In this document: positions 47,961 through 56,633 of the stretch, piece by piece
How the letters are laid out: each line of letters opens with the position of its first letter
How positions within the stretch are numbered: the first letter of the stretch is position 1
Assembly: GCF_030159855.1 (NCBI RefSeq)
Contig: NZ_BSNG01000004.1
Location: forward strand, 248,001-312,000
Reading direction: 5' to 3'
Length of the DNA: 64,000 nucleotides
Source: Devosia yakushimensis
GTDB taxonomy: Bacteria > Pseudomonadota > Alphaproteobacteria > Rhizobiales > Devosiaceae
Notes under the pieces: generated by a model
The model's database searches: none
The model's input: only the letters and a program-made list of their open reading frames with translations
Told to the model about the DNA's origin: nothing
Made by a program: the position numbers and the translations under genes

Positions 47961-48112
47961 TCCTCCCTCCCCTTGTGGGGAGGGAAGCGAGATAGGATTT
48001 AGCTTCAGCTAAATCCGTGATCGAGTAGGGTGGGGGTATGCTTCCGCATACGCGATGATCGTGGCTCTCATCACCCCCTCCCAGCCTCCCCCATCAAGGG
48101 GGAGGTGCGGGA
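47961..48112. repeat. Long family C fold-back element with nested hairpin
   Basis: The outer arms CCTCCCTCCCCTTGTGGGGAGG and CCTCCCCCATCAAGGGGGAGG (positions about 47961-47985 and 48089-48112) enclose a perfect nested 9-bp hairpin, GATTTAGCT / AGCTAAATC at 47996-48015, and GTGGGGGTATGCTTCCGCATAC. The nested hairpin is absent from the other family C copies. The remaining gap to rpsT has only a short promoter-sized stretch. Confidence 0.75.
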
Positions 48113-48311
48113 CTCGCGGGTGCGGCGCCATACGGGGTCGGCATGGCAAGCATGCATCCCCCGCTGCCCCCTGAATCCAGTTGACGCTCCCGCCCCTTTC
48201 CCCTATAGACCGCCCCACTTGGCGGCTCGACGTAAGGCCGCCGCTTTCATTTCATCCCGGACGGTGCGCTGCTGAGGCGCTTTCGGCCGGTTGGACGCCA
48301 AGAGGACCGTT

Positions 48312-48575
48312 ATGGCCAATACGCCGTCAGCCAAAAAGGCTACCCGCAAGATCGAAGCCCGCACCGCGGTCAACAAGTCGCGCCGTTCGCGCGTCCGCAC
48401 CTTCATCCGCAAGGTTGAAGAAGCCATCGTGGCCGGCGATCATGCCGTGGCCTTCGCGGCCCTCAAGGCTGCCGAGCCCGAGATCAACCGCGCAGCCACC
48501 AAGGGCATTGTTCATGCCAATCTGGCGGCCCGCAAGGTCTCCCGCCTCAATAACCGCGTCAAGGCTCTCGCCTGA
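48312..48575 (+). CDS. rpsT: 30S ribosomal protein S20
   Basis: An 87-residue basic protein with MANTPSAKKATRKIEARTAV at the N-terminus, NKSRRSRVRTFIRKVEEAI and the C-terminal NRAATKGIVHANLAARKVSR in part, typical of S20. It binds 16S rRNA. AGAGGA lies 7 bp upstream of the ATG at 48312. A good terminator follows, so it is a single-gene transcript next to dnaA, as in many alphaproteobacteria. Confidence 0.97.
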   Translation: MANTPSAKKATRKIEARTAVNKSRRSRVRTFIRKVEEAIVAGDHAVAFAALKAAEPEINRAATKGIVHANLAARKVSRLNNRVKALA

Positions 48576-49501
48576 CCGGTTACCCCTGCGCAGCATGGCT
48601 GCTGCAGGATGCCAATGGGCTCCCTCGGGGGCCCATTTTCTTTGCCCTCCCCGCTTTCGGAATCGAGGCAAGGATTTTCCGTCTTGACGATTTCGTGTCA
48701 TCCCGATGACGCAATTGCGACATCCCGGTGTTTTCACCAATCCTGCTGAAAAACTCAGCGCCATCAAGGATTTGTGAGGATCGGGCGGGTTTTTGAAATT
48801 GTCACGAAGGGCTTGGAACAGCTCCAGACTGTGGTTTAGGGAAATATAATTTTGGCGGGGACCGCCGCTTTGTGACGAGAATCTGCATTGAGTCACAGAG
48901 CCTTGCCGGGGCTGGTTTTCCGGGGGGCGGCAGGCGGAAAAGACAATGGTAGGAGTCAAGCCCCCATTTTCGGAAAAGGGGCATTGCCCCCCCAAAATCG
49001 ACCCACTACTATGGCCTGGTCAGCTCGAAAACGGGGGCCATCAAGGACCTTCGCGGCGAGCGGATGGGGTCTTATTCGGGGCGTTTGTTTTGGGCTCGTT
49101 TCGGCAGGATGCCGGGGCGGTTTTTTCCGGTAATGATGTGTTGGCAAAGTGCGCAGCCCGTCCAATCCGGGCAAATTGGGTTCAGTAGAGCGCCGGTCGT
49201 TTCGGTCCGGCTTCACGTTAAAGAGTAGATAGGCAACGGTGGCGTTCCCACCGGGCAGGGTTTTGCGTCCTGGTTATCGGGCGCCCCGGCGAAGCTATGG
49301 CCAATCGGATGGCCGGCGGGAACAAGAGAAATTGCGGTTGGCGCCGTCGGTGCCCCGCCTGGATTTGTAATAGCGGCCGGACTTTGCGGACCGGCCGGTC
49401 GAACAGCGAATGGGGCAAGGATAATGATGCGACAGACCGCCGGACGGGATGATTGGGGAAATCCCGGCCTGCCCTCCACCTCCTCGACACTCAAAGGCGA
49501 A
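48576..49501. other. Gene-free region between rpsT and dnaA
   Basis: About 850 bp past the rpsT terminator hold no convincing coding frame. I find no exact TTATCCACA DnaA box on either strand. The most AT-rich patch is GAAATATAATTTTGG near 48841. Methylation sites GANTC are dense: 48660, 48879, 48890 and 48953, the last three within 79 bp. The region must contain the dnaA promoter and could include part of an origin, but this cannot be shown by eye. Confidence 0.6.
48614..48643 (+). terminator. Intrinsic terminator of rpsT
   Basis: The stem ATGGGC(T)CCC / GGG(G)GCCCAT with a TCG loop is followed by TTTCTTT, 40 bp past the stop. Confidence 0.8.
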
Positions 49502-50962
49502 ATGTCCCTCATGACCACCTCTGGCTCCGAAGCGCAGCGCGACCTCTTCAATCGGGTGCGCGCTCGCCTCAAGGCTGCCGTTGGCGAAGATGTCTTCACT
49601 TCCTGGTTCGCCCGGCTCGAGCTCGAGGAAATCGTCGACGATCTGGTGCATCTGTCCGCGCCCACGCGCTTCCTCTGCTCCTGGGTGCAGTCCAATTATT
49701 CCGACCGGATCGTGGAAGCCTTCCGCCAGGATATGGAAGAGGTGAGCCGTCTCCAGGTCACCCTGCGCGTCAATGGCCAGGCCACCAAGAAACTGGCCGC
49801 CCCCGTCGTTGAAGCCGCTCCCAGCTCCGATACGGCCGCTCCCGCCGCCGCTGCTGCCCCCCAGGCGCCCGCCACGCCGCGCCTGGTGCGCGACAATAGC
49901 GCGTCCAAGGGCGATGCCCTGGCCGGCAGCGCCATCGACCAGCGCATGACGTTCGAGACCTTCGTGCCCGGCGCGGCCAATGAAATGGCCTTTGGCGTCG
50001 CCAAGCAGATCGCCCATGCCGCGGCCAATAACAGCGTGACCTTCAACCCGGTCTATATTCATTCCACGGTCGGCCTGGGCAAATCCCACCTGCTCAACGC
50101 CATTGCCCATGCGGTGCAATCGGCCGATGCGAGCAAGAACATCGTCTATCTCACCGCCGACCATTTCATGTACCATTTCATTACCGCCGTGCAGCGCCAG
50201 TCCGCGCTCGGCTTCAAGGAATGGCTGCGCCGGGTCGATCTGCTGCTGATCGATGACATGCAATTCCTGCAGGGCAAATCGGCCACCGAATTCGGCCATA
50301 CCCTGGGCACGCTCCTGACTGGCGCCAAGCAGGTCGTGGTGGCCGGCGACGCCCCCCCGCGCGATCTCGAAATGATCGACGAGCGCATCCGCTCGCGCCT
50401 CTCGGGCGGCCTTGTCGTGCCGATTACCGGCTTTGACATCGAATTGCGCCGCGCCATCGTCCAGCGCCGCGCCGACCAGGCCACCGCCCGCTACGGCATG
50501 CATTTCCCCGTTCCGGTCATCGATTATGTCTCGCGTGCCGTGGTCAGCCATGGCCGCGATCTCGACGGCGCCGTCAATCGCCTCGTCGCCGCCAACCAGC
50601 TGACCGGCGAATTGATCACCGTGCCCCTGGCCGAAAAGACCCTGGCCGACCTGATCCGCGCTCGCGACGCCAAGCGCGTCCGCATCGAGGACATTCTCAA
50701 GATCGTCAGCCGCCATTATAAAGTGCCGCGCAACGAATTGCTCTCTGCCCGCCGCAGCCGCGACGTGGTCCGCCCGCGCCAGATCGCCATGTTCCTGGCC
50801 AAGGCGCTGACCTCCCGCTCCCTGCCCGAAATCGGCCGCCGCTTTGGCGGGCGCGATCACACCACGGTCCTTCATTCGGTCCGCAAGGTGGAATCCATGA
50901 TGAAGGACGATATCGAGCTCTGCCAGGAGATCGAGCTCCTCAAGCGCATGCTGGAAGAATAG
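49502..50962 (+). CDS. dnaA: Chromosomal replication initiator protein DnaA
   Basis: A 486-residue AAA+ initiator. Domain I is ARLKAAVGEDVFTSWFARLE, domain II an alanine/proline-rich linker, and domain III has a P-loop VGLGKSHLLNAI and Walker B LLLIDDMQFLQGK with the arginine-finger region IDERIRSRLSGGL. Domain IV ends with the DnaA signature GGRDHTTVLHSVRK. The first P-loop glycine is replaced by serine (HSTVGLGKS). The start at 49502 has AAAGG just upstream; ATG codons at 49424, 49427 and 49511 are alternatives. Confidence 0.96.
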   Translation: MSLMTTSGSEAQRDLFNRVRARLKAAVGEDVFTSWFARLELEEIVDDLVHLSAPTRFLCSWVQSNYSDRIVEAFRQDMEEVSRLQVTLRVNGQATKKLAAPVVEAAPSSDTAAPAAAAAPQAPATPRLVRDNSASKGDALAGSAIDQRMTFETFVPGAANEMAFGVAKQIAHAAANNSVTFNPVYIHSTVGLGKSHLLNAIAHAVQSADASKNIVYLTADHFMYHFITAVQRQSALGFKEWLRRVDLLLIDDMQFLQGKSATEFGHTLGTLLTGAKQVVVAGDAPPRDLEMIDERIRSRLSGGLVVPITGFDIELRRAIVQRRADQATARYGMHFPVPVIDYVSRAVVSHGRDLDGAVNRLVAANQLTGELITVPLAEKTLADLIRARDAKRVRIEDILKIVSRHYKVPRNELLSARRSRDVVRPRQIAMFLAKALTSRSLPEIGRRFGGRDHTTVLHSVRKVESMMKDDIELCQEIELLKRMLEE

Positions 50963-51009
50963 GGCGCCCTGTCACAATCATGTCGGGCACGCCAACTAGC
51001 CTTGGACCT

Positions 51010-51396
51010 ATGCGCCACGCCATCCCCCTTGCCCTGATCCTGCTATCTACCGCGCCCGTCTATGCCCAGGCGCCGGCCCCCGCGCCGCTGCCGGCATCTG
51101 CGGCCGATAGAATAGCCATCGGGGCCAGCGTGCAGCGCCAATTGACCGAGTGCTGGCTCCTGCCGCCCGGCTTTGACGGGTTCCGCGTCACCGTATCGCT
51201 GGTTTTCTTCGGCGATGGCCGCATCTATGGCGAGCCCGAGGTCAGGGTCGATGGCGGCAAATCCTCCGCCAAGCTCCAGCCCCTGGTCGAGAGCGCGGTG
51301 GCGTCCATCCGGCGCTGTGCGCCATTCGAGGGCCTTACCGGCCTGGGCGCCAAGCCAACCGAGCGCTTTGCCATCGACGCGACGTTTCAGGGCTGA
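51010..51396 (+). CDS. Secreted TolA/TonB C-terminal-like protein
   Basis: A 128-residue exported protein: signal peptide IPLALILLSTAPVYAQAPAP and a mature domain with SVQRQLTECWLLPPGFDGFRV, VSLVFFGDGRIYGEPEVR and SAVASIRRCAPFEGL. This strand-helix pattern with one Cys in TECW and one in RRCAPF resembles the C-terminal domain of TolA or TonB. Its function is unknown. It sits between dnaA and dnaN. A start at 50980 is possible but would lengthen the leader without benefit. Confidence 0.7.
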   Translation: MRHAIPLALILLSTAPVYAQAPAPAPLPASAADRIAIGASVQRQLTECWLLPPGFDGFRVTVSLVFFGDGRIYGEPEVRVDGGKSSAKLQPLVESAVASIRRCAPFEGLTGLGAKPTERFAIDATFQG

Positions 51397-51484
51397 TCCA
51401 AACCATCGCCCACCCTCTTTGTGGAATCCCTGCGCCTTGCGGCCCCGCTGCCCTTGCTAAACCGCGCGCAACTTGTAAATGTCC

Positions 51485-51507
51485 AACCCCGGCTTGCCGG
51501 GGTTTTC
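51485..51507 (+). terminator. Terminator before dnaN
   Basis: AACCCCGGC / GCCGGGGTT with a two-base centre is followed by TTC. It ends transcription of the secreted-protein gene and insulates dnaN. Confidence 0.78.
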
Positions 51508-51553
51508 GGTCGCTCCCAAGGGCGGCCCGCGTAGTGCCAAGGATTGATCGTCA

Positions 51554-52675
51554 ATGAAAGTCACGCTCGAACGCAATCATCTGCTCAAGTCGCTGAGCCA
51601 TGTGCATCGCGTGGTCGAGCGGCGCAACACCTATCCCATCCTCGCCAATGTGCTGTTCAAGGCCGCCGAGGACCGGGTGGAGCTGCGCGCTACCGACCTC
51701 GATATCGAGGTGACCGAGGCTGTCCCGGCCATGGTCTCCACTCCGGGCACCACCACGGTTCCCGCCCATACGCTGTATGAAATCGTCCGCAAGCTATCCG
51801 ACGGCGCCGAAGTGCGCCTCGAAACCGATGGCGGCGAGAACATGGTTCTCACCTCGGGCCGCTCGCGCTTTAACCTGGCCTGCCTCAGCCCCGATAGCTT
51901 CCCCGATCTCAAGTCCGGCAGCTTCGGCCATGAATTTTCCATCGCCGCCTCCGCGCTGCGCGAATTGATCGAGCGCACGCAATTCGCCATCTCCAATGAG
52001 GAGACGCGCTATTATCTGAACGGCATCTATTTCCACGCCGTCGAAAACTCCGCCTCCGGCACCCTGCTGCGCGCCGTCGCCACCGACGGTCACCGCATGG
52101 CCCGCGCTGAAATCGAAGCGCCCACCGGCGCCAAGGGCATGCCCGGCATTATCGTGCCGAAAAAGACCGTCGGCGAAGTGCAAAAACTGCTCGATGGCGC
52201 CGAGGGCGAGGTCAAGGTCGAAGTCTCCGACACCAAGATCCGCTTCACCGTCGGTCCCGTCGTGCTGCTATCCAAGCTCATCGAAGGCACCTTCCCCGAT
52301 TACGATCGGGTGACGCCCAAGAACAACGACAAGCAGATGAATGTCGATCGGGCCAGCTTCGCTACGGCCGTCGACCGCGTCTCGACCATTGCCTCCGATC
52401 GCGGCGGCAAGGCCGTCAAGCTCCAGGCCAAGGATGGCCTGCTCGAACTCTCGGTCACCAATCCCGACCACGGCACCGCCAGCGAAGAACTCGCCGTCGA
52501 ATTCGACACCGACGGCTTCGAAATCGGTTTCAACGCGCGCTATCTGCTCGACATAATCGGGCAGATCCGCAGCGAAAGCGCCATCTTCATGTTCAACGAC
52601 GCCGGCTCCCCCACGCTGGTCAAGGACGAAGGCGAGACCAAGGCGCTCTACGTCCTGATGCCGATGCGGGTTTAG
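51554..52675 (+). CDS. dnaN: DNA polymerase III beta sliding clamp
   Basis: A 373-residue clamp with the three repeated domains. MKVTLERNHLLKSLSHVHRV opens domain 1, and RVELRATDLDIEVTEAVPA, GRSRFNLACLSPDSFPDL, ATDGHRMARAEIEAP and the final KALYVLMPMRV match DnaN. The dimeric ring holds Pol III on DNA and docks RecF, MutS and others. recF follows after a family C repeat, so the classical dnaN-recF pair is kept but with a 170-bp gap. Confidence 0.97.
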   Translation: MKVTLERNHLLKSLSHVHRVVERRNTYPILANVLFKAAEDRVELRATDLDIEVTEAVPAMVSTPGTTTVPAHTLYEIVRKLSDGAEVRLETDGGENMVLTSGRSRFNLACLSPDSFPDLKSGSFGHEFSIAASALRELIERTQFAISNEETRYYLNGIYFHAVENSASGTLLRAVATDGHRMARAEIEAPTGAKGMPGIIVPKKTVGEVQKLLDGAEGEVKVEVSDTKIRFTVGPVVLLSKLIEGTFPDYDRVTPKNNDKQMNVDRASFATAVDRVSTIASDRGGKAVKLQAKDGLLELSVTNPDHGTASEELAVEFDTDGFEIGFNARYLLDIIGQIRSESAIFMFNDAGSPTLVKDEGETKALYVLMPMRV

Positions 52676-52705
52676 GCCCCTGTCCAAGGACCAGGCGGCT
52701 CCATC

Positions 52706-52831
52706 GTCTCCCTCCCCCTTGAGGGGAGGGATTAAGGGTGGGGGTGCTGCGCTATCACTCTCATCGATGTTGCGGATGGCGCAGCACCCCCACCTCCATC
52801 TCCTCCCCTCAAGGGGGAGGAGGGCCGCATC
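52706..52831. repeat. Family C fold-back element between dnaN and recF
   Basis: Outer arms CCTCCCCCTTGAGGGGAGG and CCTCCCCTCAAGGGGGAGG enclose an inner, long inverted repeat (GTGGGGGTGCTGCGC / GCGCAGCACCCCCAC in part) around about 30 bp. It fills nearly all of the gap between the two genes. Confidence 0.8.
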
Positions 52832-52849
52832 CAGCTTGCGGGACCATCC

Positions 52850-53962
52850 ATGACCCGCCACCTCTCCCGCCTCCGCCTCACCGCCTTCCGCAATTACACC
52901 GCGGCGGCGCTTGACCTTGATGATCGCCATCTCGTCCTCACCGGCCCCAATGGCGCCGGCAAGACCAATCTGCTCGAAGCGGTGAGCCTGCTCTCGCCCG
53001 GCCGTGGCCTGCGCCGCGCCAGTTTCGATACGGTCCAGGCCCAGGGCAGTGATATCGGCTGGGCGGTCGCGGCCACCGTCGAGACCGATGACGGCCCCGC
53101 CGATATCGGCACCGGCGCCGGCCCCGATGGCGGCCGCCGCGTGCGCATCAATGGCGCCAATGCCCGCTCCATCGAAGCGATGAGCGATTACCTGCGCGTG
53201 CTCTGGCTCACCCCGGCCATGGATGGCCTGTTTTCCGGCCCCGCCAGCGACCGGCGCCGGTTTTTGGATCGGCTGGTGACCACCCTCATCCCCAGCCATT
53301 CCTCGTCCGTTTCCGACTATGACAAGGCCATGCGCCAGCGCAATCGCCTGCTCGAAGAGGGCGGCGATATCCGATGGCTCTCGGCCGTCGAAATCCAGCT
53401 GGCGGAACTCGGTGCCTCCATCCACCTGGCCCGCACCGACAGCCTCACCCACCTGCAAGCGCTGATCGAGCAAAGCCTTGATGACGAAAGCTTTCCTTCT
53501 GCCCATCTGGCGCTGACCCCGCTCTTTGACAACCAGAGCGAGCCCACTTCCTCGGCCGCGCTCGAAACTGCCTTGATCGAGACCTGGCAGGCCTCGCGCG
53601 CCCTTGATCGCGCCGCCGGACGCACCATATCTGGACCACACCGTGTCGATCTCGAAGTGACCTATGCCCAAAAAGGCATGCCGGCCGCCTTGGGCTCGAC
53701 CGGCGAGCAAAAGGCATTGCTGATCGGGCTGATCCTGGCCCATGCCAGATTGGTCAAATTGCGCACCGCGATCACGCCCTTCCTGCTGCTCGACGAAATC
53801 GCCGCCCATCTCGATCCCGACCGCCGCCGGGCCCTGTTTTCGGCCCTCGATGGGCTGGGAACGCAATGCTTCCTCACCGGCACCGACAAGCTGCTCTTCG
53901 AGGCCCTGGGCGAGAGGGCCCAGACGATTACGGTGCGGGACGGGCGGTTGTATAAGGATTGA
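52850..53962 (+). CDS. recF: DNA replication and repair protein RecF
   Basis: A 370-residue SMC/ABC-like ATPase. The N-terminal Walker A is TGPNGAGKTNLLEAVSLLSP, the signature is GSTGEQKALLIGLILAHARL and Walker B is FLLLDEIAAHLDPDRR. RecF loads RecA at single-strand gaps with RecO and RecR. The start at 52850 (MTRHLSRLRLTAFRNY) is typical. It lies between dnaN and gyrB, the conserved cluster. Confidence 0.96.
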   Translation: MTRHLSRLRLTAFRNYTAAALDLDDRHLVLTGPNGAGKTNLLEAVSLLSPGRGLRRASFDTVQAQGSDIGWAVAATVETDDGPADIGTGAGPDGGRRVRINGANARSIEAMSDYLRVLWLTPAMDGLFSGPASDRRRFLDRLVTTLIPSHSSSVSDYDKAMRQRNRLLEEGGDIRWLSAVEIQLAELGASIHLARTDSLTHLQALIEQSLDDESFPSAHLALTPLFDNQSEPTSSAALETALIETWQASRALDRAAGRTISGPHRVDLEVTYAQKGMPAALGSTGEQKALLIGLILAHARLVKLRTAITPFLLLDEIAAHLDPDRRRALFSALDGLGTQCFLTGTDKLLFEALGERAQTITVRDGRLYKD

Positions 53963-53993
53963 ACGGCACCACCGATGCTCACACCAACACGGT

Positions 53994-54072
53994 GTCATTC
54001 CCGCGAAAGCGGGAACCTCCGTTACCCAATCCAGGTACAGAAAACAGAGGTTCCCGCTTTCGCGGGAATGAC
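53994..54072. repeat. Family B fold-back repeat (B6)
   Basis: The left end GTCATTCCCGCGAAAGCGGGA and the right end TCCCGCTTTCGCGGGAATGAC are exact reverse complements. It fills the gap between recF and gyrB. Confidence 0.85.
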
Positions 54073-54201
54073 CCTGGGATGGGGCACCCCCATCGGTGCG
54101 ATGTCCCCCGGCAAAAGCCCCTAAAAAGGCCATTTTGCTTGGGGATAGACCCCCGTTCCGATAGAACAAATTCACTCTGAAACCTGCCTGATTCGGACCC
54201 C

Positions 54202-56628
54202 ATGACCGATAGCGAAAACCCCATCCCAGCCGAGTACGGCGCCGACAGCATCAAAGTCCTCAAGGGGCTCGACGCGGTGCGCAAGCGCCCCGGCATGTAT
54301 ATCGGCGATACCGACGACGGATCGGGTCTGCACCACATGGTCTATGAGGTGGTCGACAATGCCATCGACGAGGCCCTGGCTGGCCATGCCGATCTCGTCA
54401 CCGTGACCCTTAATGCCGATGGCTCGGTCACCGTCACCGATAATGGCCGCGGCATTCCCACCGGCATCCACAAGGAAGAGGGCGTCTCGGCTGCCGAGGT
54501 CATCATGACCCAGCTCCATGCCGGCGGTAAGTTCGACCAGAACTCCTATAAGGTCTCCGGGGGCCTGCATGGCGTGGGCGTTTCGGTGGTCAACGCCCTC
54601 TCGGTCTGGCTCCGGCTCAAGATCCGCTCAGGCGGCCAGATCCATGAGATGAGCTTCACCCATGGCGATGCCGATGCCCCGCTCAAGGTTACCGGCACCT
54701 ATGAAGGCCGCACCGGCACCGAGGTCAGCTTCATGCCCTCGTCCGACACCTTCACCATGATCGAGTTCGATTTCAAGACGCTCGAACACCGGTTGCGCGA
54801 GCTGGCCTTCCTCAATTCGGGCGTGCATATCCTGCTCGCCGATCGCCGCCACCCCGAGCCGGTCGATATCGACCTGTTCTATGAGGGGGGGCTGGAAGCC
54901 TTCGTCAATTACCTCGACAAGTCCAAGGCCGCGGTCATCGATCGTCCGATCACCATGATCAGCGAAAAGGACGGCATCACCGTCGAAGTGGCGCTGCAAT
55001 GGAACGACAGCTACCACGAAAACGTGCTCTGCTTCACCAATAACATCCCCCAGCGCGATGGCGGCACCCACCTTGCCGGCCTGCGCGGCGCGCTGACGCG
55101 CCAGGTGGTCGGCTATGCCGAAAGCTCGGGCATTTCCAAGCGTGAGAAGGTCTCGGTCACCGGCGACGACACGCGCGAGGGGCTGACCTGCGTGCTTTCG
55201 GTCAAAGTGCCCGATCCAAAGTTCTCCTCGCAGACCAAGGACAAGCTGGTCTCCTCCGAAGTGCGCCCCGTCGTCGAAAACATCGTCAACGAAAAGCTGG
55301 GCCAGTGGTTCGAGGAACATCCCAACGAGGCCAAGATCATTGTCGGCAAGGTGGCCGAAGCCGCCGCTGCCCGCGAAGCGGCCCGCAAGGCGCGCGAACT
55401 TACTCGCCGCAAGGGCGCGCTGGAAATCTCCTCGCTGCCCGGCAAGCTTGCCGATTGCCAGGAGCGCGATCCCGCCAAGTCCGAAATCTTCATCGTCGAG
55501 GGCGACTCGGCCGGTGGCTCGGCCAAGCAGGGCCGCGACCGCTCCAATCAGGCCGTGCTGCCGCTGCGCGGCAAAATCCTCAATGTGGAACGCGCCCGTT
55601 TCGACCGCATGATCTCCTCCGACCAGGTCGGCACGCTGATCACCGCGCTCGGCACCGGCATTGGCCGCGAAGAGTTCAATGCCGACAAGCTGCGCTACCA
55701 CAAGATCATCATCATGACCGACGCCGACGTGGACGGCGCCCATATCCGCACCCTGCTCCTGACCTTCTTCTACCGGCAGACGCCCGAACTGCTGGAGCGT
55801 GGCCATATCTACATCGCCCAGCCCCCGCTCTACAAAGCCACCCGTGGCCGTTCCGAGCAATATCTCAAGGATGAGGACGCGCTGACCGATTACCTGATCG
55901 ATGCGGGTCTTGAAGAAGCGGTCTTCACCACGCGCGACGGCCACCAGCATGGCGGCCCCGATTTGCGGGCGATTCTGCAGCAGGCGCGCGGCATTGTCGG
56001 GGCAATCGACAATCTCAATACGCGCTACAACCGGAACCTGGTTGAACAGGCCGCCATTGTTGGGGGGCTTGATCCCGACGGCCTGGCCAATGCCGAAAAG
56101 ATGGCCGAGGTGCTCAAGCGCGTGGGCAATCGTCTCGACCGCATTTCCGACGAATGGGAACAGGGCTGGACCGGCGAAGTCACCGATGCCGATGAACTCG
56201 CCTTCTCGCGCACCGTGCGCGGCGTGGCCGAACGTCACCTGCTCGACAAGGCCCTGCTGATCAGCGCCGATGCGCGCAAGCTCCGTCAGCTCGCCGATCG
56301 TCTCGACGAAATCTATGGCGGCGTGCCGACCCTGGTCCGCAAGGGCGAGACCATTCCCATCTATGGTCCGGCGAGCCTGTTCAAGGCCGTCACCGATGCC
56401 GGCCGCAAGGGCGTCTCGCTGCAGCGCTACAAGGGCCTGGGCGAAATGAACGCTTCCCAGCTCTGGGAAACCACGCTCGACCCCAATGCCCGCACCCTGC
56501 TCAAGGTCGAGATCGACGAAACCACCGAAGCCGACGCGATCTTCACCGCGCTGATGGGGGACCTGGTCGAACCCCGTCGCGATTTCATCCAGGACAATGC
56601 CCTGAGCGTCAGCAATCTGGACGTCTAG
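54202..56628 (+). CDS. gyrB: DNA gyrase subunit B
   Basis: An 808-residue type IIA topoisomerase B subunit. The GHKL ATPase part has VVDNAIDEALAGHAD and GGLHGVGVSVVNALS; the TOPRIM part holds EGDSAGGSAKQGRDR and DADVDGAHIRTLLLTFFYR, and the C-terminal YKGLGEMNASQLWETT is diagnostic of GyrB. With GyrA it introduces negative supercoils. A P-loop protein gene begins 5 bp after the stop. Confidence 0.97.
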   Translation: MTDSENPIPAEYGADSIKVLKGLDAVRKRPGMYIGDTDDGSGLHHMVYEVVDNAIDEALAGHADLVTVTLNADGSVTVTDNGRGIPTGIHKEEGVSAAEVIMTQLHAGGKFDQNSYKVSGGLHGVGVSVVNALSVWLRLKIRSGGQIHEMSFTHGDADAPLKVTGTYEGRTGTEVSFMPSSDTFTMIEFDFKTLEHRLRELAFLNSGVHILLADRRHPEPVDIDLFYEGGLEAFVNYLDKSKAAVIDRPITMISEKDGITVEVALQWNDSYHENVLCFTNNIPQRDGGTHLAGLRGALTRQVVGYAESSGISKREKVSVTGDDTREGLTCVLSVKVPDPKFSSQTKDKLVSSEVRPVVENIVNEKLGQWFEEHPNEAKIIVGKVAEAAAAREAARKARELTRRKGALEISSLPGKLADCQERDPAKSEIFIVEGDSAGGSAKQGRDRSNQAVLPLRGKILNVERARFDRMISSDQVGTLITALGTGIGREEFNADKLRYHKIIIMTDADVDGAHIRTLLLTFFYRQTPELLERGHIYIAQPPLYKATRGRSEQYLKDEDALTDYLIDAGLEEAVFTTRDGHQHGGPDLRAILQQARGIVGAIDNLNTRYNRNLVEQAAIVGGLDPDGLANAEKMAEVLKRVGNRLDRISDEWEQGWTGEVTDADELAFSRTVRGVAERHLLDKALLISADARKLRQLADRLDEIYGGVPTLVRKGETIPIYGPASLFKAVTDAGRKGVSLQRYKGLGEMNASQLWETTLDPNARTLLKVEIDETTEADAIFTALMGDLVEPRRDFIQDNALSVSNLDV

Positions 56629-56633
56629 GCGCA

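Noticed and set aside
48888..49188. Short plus-strand frames between rpsT and dnaA
   Set aside because: Arg/Gly-rich composition, no ribosome site and no recognisable motif; treated as non-coding.
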